Assembly: GCA_037367355.1 (NCBI GenBank)
Contig: CM074697.1
Span: 558,001-622,000, forward strand
Source of the DNA: Neoscytalidium dimidiatum
Taxonomy: Eukaryota > Ascomycota > Dothideomycetes > Botryosphaeriales > Botryosphaeriaceae
Reading direction: 5' to 3'
Length of the DNA: 64,000 nt
Shown: in pieces, positions 23,265 through 36,667 of the stretch
How the letters are laid out: each line of letters starts with the position of its first letter
Numbering within the stretch: the first letter of the stretch is position 1
Program-made: the position numbers and the translations under genes
Notes under the pieces: model-generated
What the model was told of the DNA's origin: nothing
Databases searched by the model: none
Seen by the model: only the letters and a program-made list of their open reading frames with translations

Positions 23265-23570
23265 TTGAAAAAGTACTGGTCGACAGTTGTGCCCGAGAAA
23301 GAGGACGGTGGTGCCGTGACGTTACTCTACGGTCTACCGAATTTTGAGCAAACCGTATGCAGTAAGAATACAGCCACCAGTACGAGTTCGCCGCTACCCG
23401 GCCGGTTCATTAGTGGCCTCAGTAAGGACAAGGAGACGCTGGAGAAGTAGCTGGCGGAGTTATTCGATCCTACGCACGGCCGCTGCGTTATCCTGCTCAT
23501 CGACGAAGTCGGCTTCTCTCTTGAGGGACTTAATACCAGTGGGTGTCGTTACGCAGCTCCTTCCGCGCCG
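23265..23570 (+). pseudogene. coding relic with a Walker-B-like string
   Basis: One reading frame gives 61 codons (KKYWSTVVPEKEDGGAVTLL...), a TAG at 23448, then LAELFDPTHGRCVILLIDEV in the same frame. The hydrophobic run followed by DE resembles a Walker B motif of an ATPase, but no Walker A is visible. A short stretch of conserved-looking protein with a single in-frame stop suggests decay. Unidentified. Confidence 0.25.
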
Positions 23571-24222
23571 TGACTGCTAATACTAGCCACCTCACTAGGA
23601 CATAAGGTGGAGGCACAAAGTACACGATTATGAGGCGGCATTATCCTTACCGGCGAGATTTCTTGGCCGGCGTCTGCAATCCTAGCTTAGCGACGTCACA
23701 TTTTGCCACTTCTTCGACTGCTGGTGAGCGGCTGCATTCAGGAAGGTCTAGATTGCACGACAGGGACGCACTCAGGAACATGACCACGGCCATCGGACTT
23801 CCATCGAGGAGATGAGAAATTGGCCGAACAAGCAACGGTATACTCTCCAGCGATTCGGAGCACTTTCGCTGATTGAAGTTTATTGCGCGATGCAACCGGG
23901 GTGGCCAATTTTCAGGAGACCCACAGTCCGTTTGTAAAATTCGCTCAGAGGATGCTGACAGACAGGGCGTCGTGTCGATCAATCAGGCCTAGTTGATCGG
24001 ATCCACAAGCAGTGCGCCTACAGGAGAAGTTTCTGGTGCCTGAGTTGGCGAGTGAAACATCACGTGCGCTCAAGGGCTGAGTTACCTCGTGGCCATGCCG
24101 CACGGGCTCGGAGGCCGGAGCGGATTGCCATAAGTCGACGGACGAACTCGCACCTGTTATACTGTGTTGCTGCTCCTGGTTCCACCTCCAAGGCGTGGGC
24201 TGTAGCGCAGAGATTGCCGAGT

Positions 24223-24378
24223 GCTAAGTCCCAAGCCGCTTATATTTCTTGAAACACTCGTCCTCTTGCCAGGCACGCTTGGCGATGAGCCTCATGTCTT
24301 CTCTCGTAAAATCCCGTACGTGCTGTTCATCGACTACTTCGCGATTTGTTCCGAGCACGCTGCCTCGGCCCAAGCAAA
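24223..24378 (-). pseudogene. possible exon of an unidentified gene
   Basis: On the minus strand an acceptor (AACACAG) at 24379 is followed by 51 codons rich in charged residues (GSVLGTNREVVDEQHVRDF then LIAKRAWQEDECFKKYK), ending in TAG at 24223. The composition is protein-like but nothing upstream or downstream extends it. Unidentified. Confidence 0.22.
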
Positions 24379-24544
24379 CTGTGTTTTCTTCTGCAGGCTG
24401 TTGTCTTCAGTAGTTCAAAAATCCGCGGTGTCCGGAATGGCTGTCAGGACGGGTCGAGTCCCAACAGGTGATGGTGGCGCGAAAGACGCGGGCGTCGGAG
24501 CAACAGGATTTCCAGTGTTTCCGGGTCGGAGCGGACACTTTTAA

Positions 24545-25556
24545 GCACGCGACTGGTTAGGTTCAAGCTCGATTCACTCTGAAACACAAAGAGATTTCGC
24601 ACCGTATCGACGCTTGTCGACGTCACAGGGCGGCCACGCAGCTTGGCAGGGGAAGTTGACGGCTCTGGAAAGCTTTGCAGCGGCGTTTTGGCCGACGAGA
24701 GAAACGGGCAGGTGAGGGCGTGGATGCAGCTGAGATGGAGCTAAAAACAGCAGCACTAGCAGCGGTGGTTGGGCGGCAGGCCAATATTGCAGCAGGGCGA
24801 CATTAGTAAGTGAGGACGGGAGCATCCGATCGGCCGAGAAGGAGGGCGGCCTGGGCGCCTAGTGATTGGATAGCGAGCAGCGGCAGTGGTTGTGCCCTGG
24901 TGGTGTGTACGCGTCGCCAGGCTACAGTGTACAGCTCGGGAGCGGGACACGGACGATCCGTAAAAAAAAGGTGATTTCTCGCTTCCCCGGACGCGGAAGC
25001 CGCTAGACCGATCGCAGCAAGTCGAGGTGGCTGGGTCGGCGATCAAGGATGACGCCGGAGCAGCCTCGTCAGAGGGCCATTGGCCGCATGCACAGCCTCC
25101 ACCCTCCGAACGCTGCAGAACTGGCTCGAAGCCACCATGATTGGGTTGCTCCGAATCCCATGCCATGCAATCCCGGACCGCCGGCCACAACACGAAGGCA
25201 ATATGCAAGGATGCCCTCGAACCACGCCGTTGATCACCGTTGGCGCCAGCCCATCCGCAGCCTACCGAGTCCCGAGCAATCCGGCTTAGAGAAAAAAAAA
25301 AAAATATCTACAAGCCCCAGACATGCACGCGTGAGATCGAAAGCGGAGTTGCTGCGACCTTCGAATCACCACCCTCTACCTGTCCCTCCTCCTACCTCCT
25401 ACCCTCCCGACACCTCAGCCGCCGCCCGCTTGGCCACCTACGCTCGCTCAGCCTTCGTCTCGTCCTCTTGGCTTTCCATGACTGCTTCCTAGCCCAGCCC
25501 ATCCAGGACGGTACAGCGCTACCTTAGCCTTTCTGCTTCCGGCCCTCGCTGCAAAC
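24545..25556. promoter_or_regulatory. FKS1 upstream region and leader
   Basis: About 1 kb before the FKS1 start. The last 200 bp are C- and T-rich (CTCCTACCTCCTACC-type runs), the usual leader composition of highly expressed fungal genes. An A run lies at 25292-25303. No gene seen. Confidence 0.45.
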
Positions 25557-28500
25557 ATGGCTTCCGACCCCAACGCCCCTCATTCGCCCTACTACAACGA
25601 CGGCCACCCGGACTCTTACTACGACAGCGACCACGCCAACTACTATTCCGACAACGCAAATTACTATTCCGAACACGCTCCTTACGACAATGCCGGCTAT
25701 TACGAAGGCTACCAAGACGACGGCTACCAGAATCACTATGCCAATGCCTCTTACGACCAATACGGCTACGACCAGTCCGGCTACGATCAACCTGGATACG
25801 ACCCGCACGTAGCCCATCGCGGATACCGCACTTCTGAAGAACAGTCCGAGGCTTTCAGCGACTTCACTGCCCCGGATGGCTACCCGCACTATGCCGGAGG
25901 TCCCGGTTCTGAGACGTCGCTGCCCACGAGCAGCGCCATGTTCGATAGTGACGCCCCCATCGCCAAAGTCTCGCGCGAGCCCTATCCCGCCTGGTCAACT
26001 AATGACAACGTGCCCCTCTCGCCGACCGAGATCGAGGAGATCTTCCTCGACCTCACTGCCAAGTTCGGCTTCCAGAGAGACAGCATGCGGAATATGTTCG
26101 ATCACTTCATGACCCTGCTCGACTCGCGAGCTGCTCGCATGCCGCCTGCCCAGGCGCTGCTCTCGCTTCATGCTGACTACATCGGCGGTGACTACTCAAA
26201 CTACCGCAAGTGGTACTTCGCCGCCCAGATGGACCTCGATGATTCGGGCACCCACGCGAGCGGCGAGACTCCGCCGCGCCAGAGCAAGAAAAAGAAGAAG
26301 AACAAGAAGAAGAAGGCAGATGCCGAGGCTGCCGAAGGCGAGGAGCAGTACGAAGGCGACAACAGTCTGGAAGCCGCCGAGTACCGCTGGAAGAGCCAAA
26401 TGAACCGCATGACGCCCCATGAACGTGTTCGCCAAGTAGCCCTCTACTTGTTGATCTGGGGTGAGGCTAATCAGGTGCGCTTCTTGCCTGAGTGTATCTG
26501 CTTCATCTTCAAGTGCGCCAATGATTACTACAACTCCCCTGCTTGCCAGTCTCGGGAGGAGCCTGTTCCCGAGTTCTCCTTCCTGCAGGATGTTATCACT
26601 CCGCTCTACACCTTCTGCAGAGACCAGGGCTACGAGATCTACGAGGGCAAGTACGTGCGTCGGGAGCGCGACCACTCAGCCATCATCGGCTATGATGACA
26701 TGAATCAGCTTTTTTGGTACGTCAACCGCTTTCATTCTGTCCCACGACGGAGCTAACATGTCGCAGGTACCCGGAGGGACTTGACCGGATCGTCATGGAG
26801 GACAAGTCACGTCTCATGGACTTGCCGCCGGCTGAACGCTATGTGAAGTTCAAGGAAATCAACTGGAAGAAGTGCTTCTTCAAGACTTTCCGGGAGACCC
26901 GCTCGTGGTGGCACATGGTGACCAATTTCAACCGCATTTGGGTCATCCATCTCACCATGTTCTGGTTCTACACCGCCTACAATTCGCCGACCGTCTACAC
27001 GAAGGATTACAAACAGCAGGTTAACAACAAGCCCAACCCCGCCGCCCAGTGGTCCGCAGTCGCGCTCGGAGGCACCGTGGCCTGTGCGGTCATGATCATC
27101 GCCACGGCCTGCGAATGGAGATACGTCCCTCGCAAGTGGCCAGGCGCCCAGCATCTTCGGAAACGCATGTGGTTTTTGGTCGGCGCATTCGCTCTCAACA
27201 TTGCTCCTTCTGTGTATATTTTCGGCGTTAAGGAGACTGGAGGCATCGCGCACGCTCTCGGCATTGTGCAATTCCTCATCGCTCTCGTCACCTTGTTCTA
27301 TTTCGCTCTCATGCCCCTCGGCGGCTTGTTCGGCAGTTACATGAACACAAAGACCCGGAAATACCTTGCGAGCGCCACGTTCACCGCAAACTTCCACGTC
27401 CTACACGGCAAGAAGATGTGGATGTCGTATGGCCTGTGGGTGCTGGTCTTTGGAGCCAAGTTTGCCGAGTCCTACTTCTTCCTGACCCTCTCGTTCCGTG
27501 ACCCTATCCGGGTTTTGCAGACCATGAAGATATCCAACTGCCTCGGAGACAAAATCCTCGGGAGCAAGGCAGACATCCTCTGCAAGAACCAGCCGAAGAT
27601 CTTGCTCGGCTTGATGTTCTTCACGGACTTGTGTCTCTTCTTCCTCGACACGTATCTGTGGTACATCATTTGCAATACTGTCTTTTCCGTGGCACGCTCG
27701 TTCTACTTGGGAATTTCCATCTGGACCCCATGGCGCAATATCTTTTCCCGTCTGCCGAAACGCATTTACTCGAAGATTTTGGCGACCAATGACATGGAGA
27801 TCAAGTACAAGCCCAAAATCCTTATTTCCCAAATCTGGAACGCGGTCGTCATTTCGATGTATAGGGAGCACCTTCTGGCCATCGATCACGTGCAAAAGCT
27901 CCTGTATCATCAAATTCCGAGTGAGAAAGACGGGAAGAGAACACTCAGGGCTCCCACGTTCTTCGTGTCACAGGAGGACCATGCGTTCAAAACTGAATAC
28001 TTTCCGGCAAACGGCGAAGCGCAACGGCGAATTTCCTTCTTCGGCCAATCCCTCTCGACCCCTATCCCGGAGCCTATGCCCGTTGACAATATGCCCGTTT
28101 TTACCGTGATGGTGCCGCATTATGGCGAAAAGATCCTCCTGTCACTGAGGGAGATTATTCGAGAAGATGACCCCTTTTCACGCGTGACGATGCTAGAATA
28201 CTTGAAGCAGCTCTACCCTCACGAGTGGGATTGCTTCGTGAAGGATACGAAGATTCTGGCCGAGGAGACTTCGGGAGATGGCTCCGAGAAAGACGAGAAG
28301 AAGTCCAAGATCGACGATCTGCCTTTCTACTGCATCGGTTTCAAGTCAGCCGCCCCGGAATATACCCTCCGCACTCGTATTTGGGCCTCTCTGCGCGCCC
28401 AGACGCTCTATCGTACGGTGTCGGGCTTTATGAACTACGCTCGGGCGATCAAGCTCCTCTATCGCGTCGAAAATCCCGAAGTGGTTCAGATGTACGGCAA

Positions 28501-31276
28501 CAACTCGAGCGCACTGGAAAAGGAACTGGAGCGTATGGCACGCCGGAAATTCAAAATGTGCGTGGCGATGCAACGGTATGCGAAGTTCACCAAGGAGGAA
28601 CGGGAAAATGCCGAATTCCTCCTTCGTGCCTATCCGGACTTGCAAATCGCATATTTGGATGAGGAACCTCCGGAAAACGAGGGTGACGACCCGGTCATTT
28701 ATTCCGCGCTCATCGATGGCCACTCGGAGATCATGGAAGAGACTGGCATGCGCAAGCCACGCTTCCGCGTTCGCCTGTCCGGCAACCCGATCTTGGGCGA
28801 TGGCAAATCGGATAACCAGAACCACTCTATCATCTTCTACCGCGGCGAGTATATTCAGCTTATCGACGCCAACCAGGACTGCTACTTGGAAGAATGCTTG
28901 AAGATCAGGAGCGTCCTGTCCGAATTCGAAGAAATCTCAACGGAGAACTTCTCCAACTACACGCCCGGCTTGCCAGCCCCCAAGTTCAGCCCCGTTGCCA
29001 TCCTCGGAGCCCGTGAATATATCTTCTCGGAAAACATTGGCATTCTCGGCGATGTTGCTGCAGGCAAGGAGCAGACCTTTGGTACCATGTTTGCCCGTAC
29101 CCTTGCAGAAATCGGAGGCAAGTTGCACTACGGCCATCCTGACTTTATGAATGGCATTTACATGACCACACGCGGCGGCATTTCCAAGGCTCAAAAGGGA
29201 CTCCACCTTAACGAGGATATCTACGCTGGCATGACGGCCCTGTGTCGCGGAGGCCGTATCAAGCACTGCGAATATTTCCAATGTGGCAAAGGCCGTGATT
29301 TGGGATTCGGGTCGATCCTGAATTTCATCACGAAAATTGGCACTGGTATGGGTGAGCAGATGCTCTCTCGTGAATATTATTACTTGGGCACGCAGCTGCC
29401 TATTGATCGGTTCCTGTCCTTCTATTACGCTCATCCCGGATTCCATGTTAATAACCTCTTCATCATGGTCTCCGTCCAGTTCTTCATGTTCGTCATTCTT
29501 AATTTGGGCGCACTCCGGCACGAAATCATTAAGTGCAAATATGACCACAACAAACCGATTACGGATCCACTCTACCCGACGGGCTGCGCGAACGTGGAGC
29601 CTGTGTTGGATTGGGTGTCCCGCTCGGTTTTGTCTATCTTCATTGTCATTATGATTGCTTTCGTGCCTCTGACGGTGCAAGAACTTATGGAAAGGGGTCC
29701 CTACCAAGCAGGTTCTCGCCTCGCCAAGCACTTCTCGTCTGGTTCGCCTCTCTTCGAAGTCTTCGTCTGTCAGATATATGCACACTCCCTGTACACCAAT
29801 CTTTCCTTCGGTGGCGCGCGCTACATCGGTACGGGCCGTGGCTTTGCAACAGCACGCATTCCGTTCAGCATTCTTTACTCTCGCTTCGCCGGACCCTCGA
29901 TCTATCTGGGCGCCCGCTCCCTACTCATGCTGCTCTTTGCAACAATGACCATCTGGAGCGCATGGTGTATCTACTTCTGGGTATCGCTCCTGGCCCTTTG
30001 CATCTCACCCTTCCTGTTCAACCCGCATCAATTCGACTGGAACGACTTCTTCATCGACTACCGCGAATTCATCCGCTGGTTGTCCAGGGGTAATACTCGC
30101 AGCCACGCAGCCTCCTGGATTGGGTTCTGCCGACTCTCGCGCACGCGCCTGACGGGCTTCAAGAAGAAGACGCTTGGCGACCCGTCCTCCAAGCTATCCG
30201 GCGACGTGCCGCGGGCCAAGTTTACGAACATCTTCTTCAGCGAGATCATCGGCCCTCTCTTCCTCGTCGCTGTCACCACGGTGCCATATCTCTTCATCAA
30301 CGCGCAAACCGGCGTGCAGGACGCAACCCAGCCCGACGGCGTGTCCGACTCGGACCTCAAAGCCACGAACTCGCTGGTCCGTCTCGCGCTGTGCGCCTTC
30401 GGCCCCATCGCCGTGAACGCGGGCGCGGCCGGCTTCTTCTTCGGCATCGCGTGCTGCATGGGGCCGGTGCTATCCATGTGTTGCAAGAAGTTCGGCGCCG
30501 TGCTGGCGGCCATCGCGCACGCCATCGCCGTCATCGGCAACATCGCCTTCTTCGAAGTCATGTTCTTCCTTGAGGGGTGGAGCTTCGTGAAGGCGCTGGC
30601 CGGGCTGATCGCGATGCTGGCCATCCAGCGCTGGTTCTACAAGCTGATCATTTCGCTCGCCCTGACCAGGGAGCTGAAGACCGACACGGCGAACATTGCG
30701 TGGTGGACGGGCAAGTGGTACACGATGGGCTGGCACACGCTCAGCCAGCCCGGCCGCGAGTTTTTGGCCAAGATCACGGAGATGGGCTACTTCGCAGGCG
30801 ATTTCTGCCTCGGCCATCTGCTATTGTTCTTGATGCTGCCGGCTCTGTGCACCCCGTACATGGACAAGTTGCATTCTATGATGCTGTTCTGGTTGCGGCC
30901 AAGGTACGTTTTTCCCCTCCCCTACTATTTTACGAAGCAGCATGCACTGACAATCGTCCTCCTTTATAGCCGTCAGATCCGCCCTCCCATCTACTCGCTT
31001 AAGCAGACGAAGCTGCGCAAGCGCCGCGTCACGCGCTACAGCATCCTGTACTTTGTCATGTTCGCCCTCTTCGTCATCCTCATCGTCGCGCCCCTCGTGG
31101 CCCGCAAGTCATTCACCAGCATGCCCGACATCCCGATGGAGCTCATCCAGCCCACCGGCCTCAACCACAACGACACCAAGGGCACGCTCGAGACGGGTAC
31201 GGGTGCCGCGGGAGGCGCGGCCCCGACGGATGCGGCGAGTACGGCCAAGAGGCTGTTGCTGATGAGGCCGATGTAA
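25557..31276 (+). CDS. FKS1: 1,3-beta-D-glucan synthase catalytic subunit
   Basis: Exons 25557-26716, 26767-30903 and 30970-31276; introns of 50 and 66 nt, both phase 2; 1867 residues. The plasma-membrane enzyme polymerises cell-wall beta-1,3-glucan from UDP-glucose and is the echinocandin target. The N-terminus (1-100) is Tyr-, Asn- and Asp-rich low complexity. The Fks1 domain precedes the first membrane block (about 460-680), and the large cytoplasmic glucan-synthase domain (family GT48) and a second membrane block follow. The splices restore LFWYPEG and [13 protein letters not shown], both family-invariant. Hot spot 1 is FLTLSFRDP at 625-633; hot spot 2 is DWVSRSVLS at 1335-1343. The last intron has no in-frame stop. 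Confidence 0.97.
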
Positions 31277-34200
31277 AGTGCGCGTGGGATGGGATACACG
31301 GTTTGGGGGGTGGTAATGGTAACGTTGATGCCATTTTCCTTTTTCAACCTTTCTTTCTCGTGTAACATATTTGATGTCTCGTTCTATCAATGGCCGTGAA
31401 TGGTAATATTTCTCATGAGGATGGATTAATGCGCGTCGGGTTATTGGGCGGCTTGGGGTTGTAAATGTCTTTTGTATAGACGTGTGCTCCGTTTCGGCAG
31501 CCGTAGTAACATAGTGTTGTCGTTAGACAGTGATCCGACAGCGTTTCTCCCCATGCAACGAAGGAGCGAAATACAATGTCTTGGATAGATTTCGAATTCG
31601 TGTGTGTTTCTCTGATATCTCTCACACGTGAACAGCCAAGAGCTACACTTCTTCGATAAGTCGCCTGTATCTTTCCCACGGCTGTCACCGCTTTCGATTT
31701 CGAAAAGTTTTGCTTTTCGAGGAAGTTTATAGACCACGAGCCGCTTGAAGATCCTCGCCAAGATGGCCCTAGTCAACCCATTAAATCCATCCCCGCATTC
31801 CGACTTCGTCGCTATGTGCAAGGCCCACCCCATTTTACTGACCAGCTTCAATGCCTGCCTAAACTACCATGCAGGAAGCACGACCCTACTGATCAACAGC
31901 TGGAAGTAGCGATATTACCGAAGAATGCTGCAAGATCACTCGCCAGGTTCCAGACATCATGGGAAACTCCCTGCCAAGCTTCAGCTGTGCGTGGTCAACC
32001 AATTCAATATCCCTACGGTCTTCTACTTTTGAGTTCATACCAAGCGTGGAGTTATTGGATCAACGCATTCTCCCAGGTGTCACTCTACCCGTGAAGCGCT
32101 TAAACATCGGTATGTCACTGATGCCCGTGTTTGGGTGATACATCTCCACCTGGATCACTCCAAAAGAAACGAACGGGAGGTAATCGCTCCGTCCGACCGC
32201 GTTTGGAGAAGGGTGTGTTTTCATCTACAGTCTCATTTACAGTCTTCCCCCCAGTCTCAAAGATCCGCCCCGCAAACCCGTCTCTTGATCACTTTTCACG
32301 TCTGGCATAGTACTCGTAGACGTTCCACGGCCCTTCGCCTGTTTTTGTCTCGTCACGATCACGGGAGGGGAGGCCATCTCGTTCAGACACTTCGAATTCG
32401 TCAAACCCTTTTGCTTCTACCCAGGAGCCGACATGGCTCAAGTCATAGTGCTCTCTCTCCTGTCTTTTCCCATCGGCTGAAGAGCTGTTGCGCGTTGATG
32501 CGGCTGGATCGAGGCTGCACGATGAAGTCAGGGGGCCGCTGCAGTCGCTTGTTGTTCAAGAGCATTGGACCAACCGCGTTCCGTTGGAGTTCTCCCTCCG
32601 TGGCTGTGCGGATCGTTGTTCGGAAGTGATTGGTGGGACAGCCGGATGATCGTTGGGAGGAGGACGCGCAAGATCCCTGCGGGATTCGACGACGCCCCGC
32701 GAAATGCTGCCATGCTCCGCTGTTGGTAAGCATTAGCGTAGGAAATAACACCGGCGCGGTGATTTCTGCTCCTGGAGAGGGCTCACCTGCTTTGCTCGAT
32801 GTCTGGGCGTTTCGGGGGTTTCCGTCTGCGGATGTCGATATGGCGGCAGAGCGTGGTGCCATACCCGCGGGATGATGAACAGAAGACCCCTCGACTCAGT
32901 CTGCCCGTGGGAGAGCCCAACTCTCCGGAAAGGGAATGATGGGGAAAAAAACCTCCAAGTTCGCATCCGCTGCGGCCTGTGAGACAGAGATATATGCCCG
33001 CAACGGCCGGGCAGAGGCATCGCGAAGCTCCGCGGCAGGCGAAAACCGCCGCTCCGCTCTCGATCCGCCGCAGCATTCTGCCAGCGATGAACCAGTGGCA
33101 GCGTCCCCCTTCCGAGACGTCCACCAGTCCGCTCTCTGCAACGCGCAGATTGCAGCAGAACCGTCGCCCGTCGCGATGCCAGCCCCGGCGTGCCGGTCAG
33201 ATGGCCTTGTGGCCTCTGGCGCGACATCTCCCCCCCCCAGACGGATGGGTCACCGGCGGCCACGCCGACGACAGGAAAACTTCACCCCTCTCCGTCCCAC
33301 ACCCAATTAAACCGCCGAGCGCGGCCCCCCCCCCGTCCTTCCCGCTCACTACTAAGCCGCAGCGGTTGAACTTGAAGGGTCGAATGCCGCATGCTTGCGG
33401 CGTGGTAGAAAAGTTTACGCGACCGACAAGTAGACGTAGCCAGCAGGGGGAAAAGGTGGTGCAGAAGGCGACTGAGCCACCACAGCCACGCCACCCGGTT
33501 GCCCCTCCCCCGCGAAAACGCTCAAGGCAGCACACACGCAGGGCCATGCGCGGCCGTGCGAGGCTCGGCTTGCTTTGCACGGGAACGTGTGGGCTTTGAG
33601 CGAAAGGGGCAAAGCCGGTAACCCCTCAGCCAACCATGCCCCCGCAACACGACCAGCTTTTTTCGCACTCGAGCAACAGTTCGCGAACCGTGCCTCTTTG
33701 CCTTTCTGCGAGCTGCATGAGGCTGGTGCCTTCCTGTGGCAGCCGGGCTGCTCTCCCTGTGGCGCATGAAGCGGTGAAGTGTGTGATGTCCTACTGGGCG
33801 CCCACCCTCACTGTCCACAGGTTCTTTAATTTTTTTTTTCTCTCTCTCTCCCCCTGTTCTCCAACATTCGTTCCTTCCGCACTCGGTCACTTCTTGCGAA
33901 TCTGCCTGCTGGCCAGTCAATTGTGCAATGTGCCGAGATTGCGACTCTGTACGGGATTGAAGCATGTCGCTTCCAGTGTCACTTTCCTCATGTTCCGAAC
34001 ATGTCAACGGCATTGCACCTCGATTCTCAAACATAAATGGCCCAAGATACTGCAGAACTAGTGGGGACAGCGGGTGGCGAACAAGTTTTGAAAGTGCTCC
34101 TCAGCCGCGTCGTGGCAAGGTGTCCATCCCGCAGCTGCTTGATCGAGAAAAATACCTCTCTGGTTGCTGATAGCACCTCCCCCCCAAGCGTGAGCGTCTG

Positions 34201-34578
34201 CAACCAGGCATCCAAGCCGACATGTCCAACACAGGGTTTCATCCGGTTTTTTTTTTTTTTCCTCTTGAAGGCACTCGGACACTCCGAAATGACTGACCGC
34301 GTCTCATCTGCATGCGAACAAATACCTGATTTCGAAACCAAAAAAAAAAAAAAAGGCGCTTCCGCGAGGCCGCCTTGCAGTTTTCCCCTACAACAGGACC
34401 AGCAACTTATCGATTGGCCTAGACTCCGTAGTTATCTCCTAGAATTACACCCGAAAATTTTTTTGGTGGACCTCTCTCTACCCATCCAATCCAATCTTTA
34501 CCTTCTATTTACAAAGTTACCCAAAGTGGAGATATCCCGGGCAAGCATGTCGGCACACGGTCCACGTAACGGACGCAC
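31277..34578. other. 3.3-kb convergent spacer, no gene seen
   Basis: Between the 3' ends of FKS1 (+) and the acyl-CoA synthetase (-). Open frames occur on both strands at 32.1-33.6 kb but they overlap in several frames, have no splice logic or recognisable motif, and reflect base composition. T and A homopolymers lie at 33828-33839, 34245-34259 and 34340-34354. Confidence 0.5.
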
Positions 34579-36667
34579 TCAGTTCTTCGGAGCCGGGGGC
34601 GGCGTCTTCGGCCTGCCGGCGAACAGCTCCTGCACGAGCGCCTTCTTGTTGACTGGAAGCAGGGGAAGGAAAAAAAAAATTCGTTAGCCTGAACACTGAC
34701 CGTTCTCTCTGCGCGGACTGGCTGGCACACTCACTCTTGCCCATCGCGTTGCGCGGGATGCTCTCGACCGTCTTCATCTCCGTCGGGATCTTGTAGTTGG
34801 CCAGCACGTCCCGCAGCGCCCTGCGCATGTCCATGGGGCCCCACGGCTTGCCGCCCCTGCCCGCCGTCCTCCCCTCGTCCGACAGCACGACCACGGCGGC
34901 GACGCGCTGGCCCCACTGCTCCGAGTCGAGCGCGACGACGGCGCACTCGGCCACCTCGGGCAGCGACAGCATCTCGCGCTCGACCTCCAGCGCGCTCACC
35001 TTCTCGCCGCCCGTCTTGATGATGTCCGCGCTCTTCCTCCCCTGGATGAAGTACATCTTGCCCCGGCACCAACGCTGGCTCTCGCGCCCGCTCTTCCCCG
35101 CCGTCGGCACCGCCCGCCACACCGCCACGTCGCCCGTCTTGAACCACCTCCCCCGCCCGTCCTCGCCCTCGACGAACTCCTTCCGCGTCGCCTCCGGGTT
35201 GCGCCAGTACTCGCGGAAGACGGTCGGGCCGCGCAGCTGCACCTCGCCCTGGCGCTCGCGGCCGGAGCGGTCCAGCTCCTCGCCGTCTTCGATGACCTCG
35301 CCCGTGTCGGTGTCGACCAGGCGCGCCTCGACCGACGGCAGCGGCCAGCCGACGCTGCCGTCGACGCGGTCCGCCGCGTCGAGGCCGCAGCTGAGCGCCA
35401 TGCCGACCTCGGTCATGCCGTAGCGCTCGAGCAGCACGTTGCCGCCGCTCAGCGCCGCCCACGCCGCCTTGGTCGGCGTCGGCAGCGCGGCCGAGCCCGA
35501 GATGTTGAGGCGCAGGTGCTCCGGCCGCGTCGCCGTGCGCGCCGCCTGCTGCAGCTCGGGCGCCAGCGACTTGTGCGCGTGCAGCAGGCGGTTGTAGATG
35601 GTCGGGACGACGGTCAGGAAGGTGATCTTCTCGCGCGGGGGCTCGCCGTTGCGCGGGAGGAAGGGCGCCGCGAGCCGCTCCCAGACGTGGCTGGCGTTGA
35701 ACGGGAACATGAACTCGATGCTCGAGCCGGCGAGGAGCGGGGTGAGGATGGCGTTGACGGTGCCGTGGATGTGGTGCAGCGGGAGGAGGTGCAGCAGCCG
35801 GTCGGACGGGCTGTACTCCCACGCCTTGATGAGGGATTGCGATTGCGCGGTCAGGGTGGAGATGGGGATGAGGACTCCTTTCTGCGGGTCTTCATGAGTC
35901 TTTGGTGAATTTCTTTTTTCTGTTTTGGGATTTCGCGCCTCGTTGTCATACCGGACGGTTGGTGGTTCCGGACGTGTACAGCATCATGCCGCCCTTCTCG
36001 TCCGGAACCGCGACTAGCTCTACGTCACCGCCGGAAGCGCCTTCGAGCCGCTTCTCGACTTTCGCGGAGATGGGCTGGTGCTCCAGTCCCTCCTTCAGCA
36101 CTTCTTGGGCCTTCTCTTGGTACTTGTCGGATGCAAGCAGCATCAGGGCGGCGCTCTGGTTGACGATGTACTGCAACTCATGGGCAGGGAAAGCAGGAGA
36201 CATGGGCACAGCAATGGCGTTGCTGGCCAGAATGGAGAGAAGCGTCACTGGCGCCAGATCAGCGCATTGCCAGGCATCAATTGCTCGGTTGACTGAGTGC
36301 AGCGCGCACCTACATAGTCGTAGCTGTTCTCCACGAGGAACGCTATTCTCTCGCCGTCCAGGGCGTTGCCATTGGCGTCCTGGCGCAATTGGTCCCTGGC
36401 GCGGGCAACGTCGCGCAGCAGCTGGCCGTAGGTGAATGCGCGGCCGGACAGCGAGTGCACGACGGCAGTGCTCTGCGGGTCGTGACTCGCGATGGCCTGG
36501 AGGACAGGCAGCCTCGGCAGCGTCGAGGCCATGCGGTACAATTGGTGTAAGATCGGCGGCGGGTGGTGGTGGTGCTTGGACGAAGGGCGCGTCACAGAGA
36601 GTCGCGGGCAGGACCACAGCAAGGCGGGGGCTGTCTTCGCGAAGCGGCAGGTAGCTCGGAGGAGCAT
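34579..36667 (-). CDS. ACSF3-like acyl-CoA (malonyl-CoA) synthetase, probably mitochondrial
   Basis: Minus-strand exons 36667-36310, 36247-35952, 35881-34735 and 34652-34579; introns of 62, 70 and 82 nt; 624 residues. AMP-forming ligase of the ANL superfamily that activates a carboxylate to its CoA ester; the closest family is ACSF3, a malonyl-CoA synthetase. ATP-binding YTSGTTNRPKG at 210-220, YGMTEVGMALS, KTGDVAVW, and the C-terminal catalytic Lys region IPRNAMGKINKKAL (Lys600). The first ~45 residues (MLLRATCRFAKTAPALL...) are basic and lack acids, as in a mitochondrial presequence; a second ATG (MASTLPRLP) could give a form without it. Divergent from the BolA gene, 401 bp apart. Confidence 0.88.

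Noticed and set aside
19841..25556. An intact transposon in the gene-poor block
   Set aside because: No terminal repeats, transposase signature (DDE/RT) or target duplication could be seen.
32733..33600. Overlapping open frames on both strands between FKS1 and the synthetase
   Set aside because: Several frames are open at once with Pro/Arg-rich content, a sign of GC-rich spacer rather than a gene.
34731..35822. 363-residue minus-strand frame of Arg, Gly and Ala
   Set aside because: Shadow of the ACSF3-like exon in another frame of the same strand; composition only.
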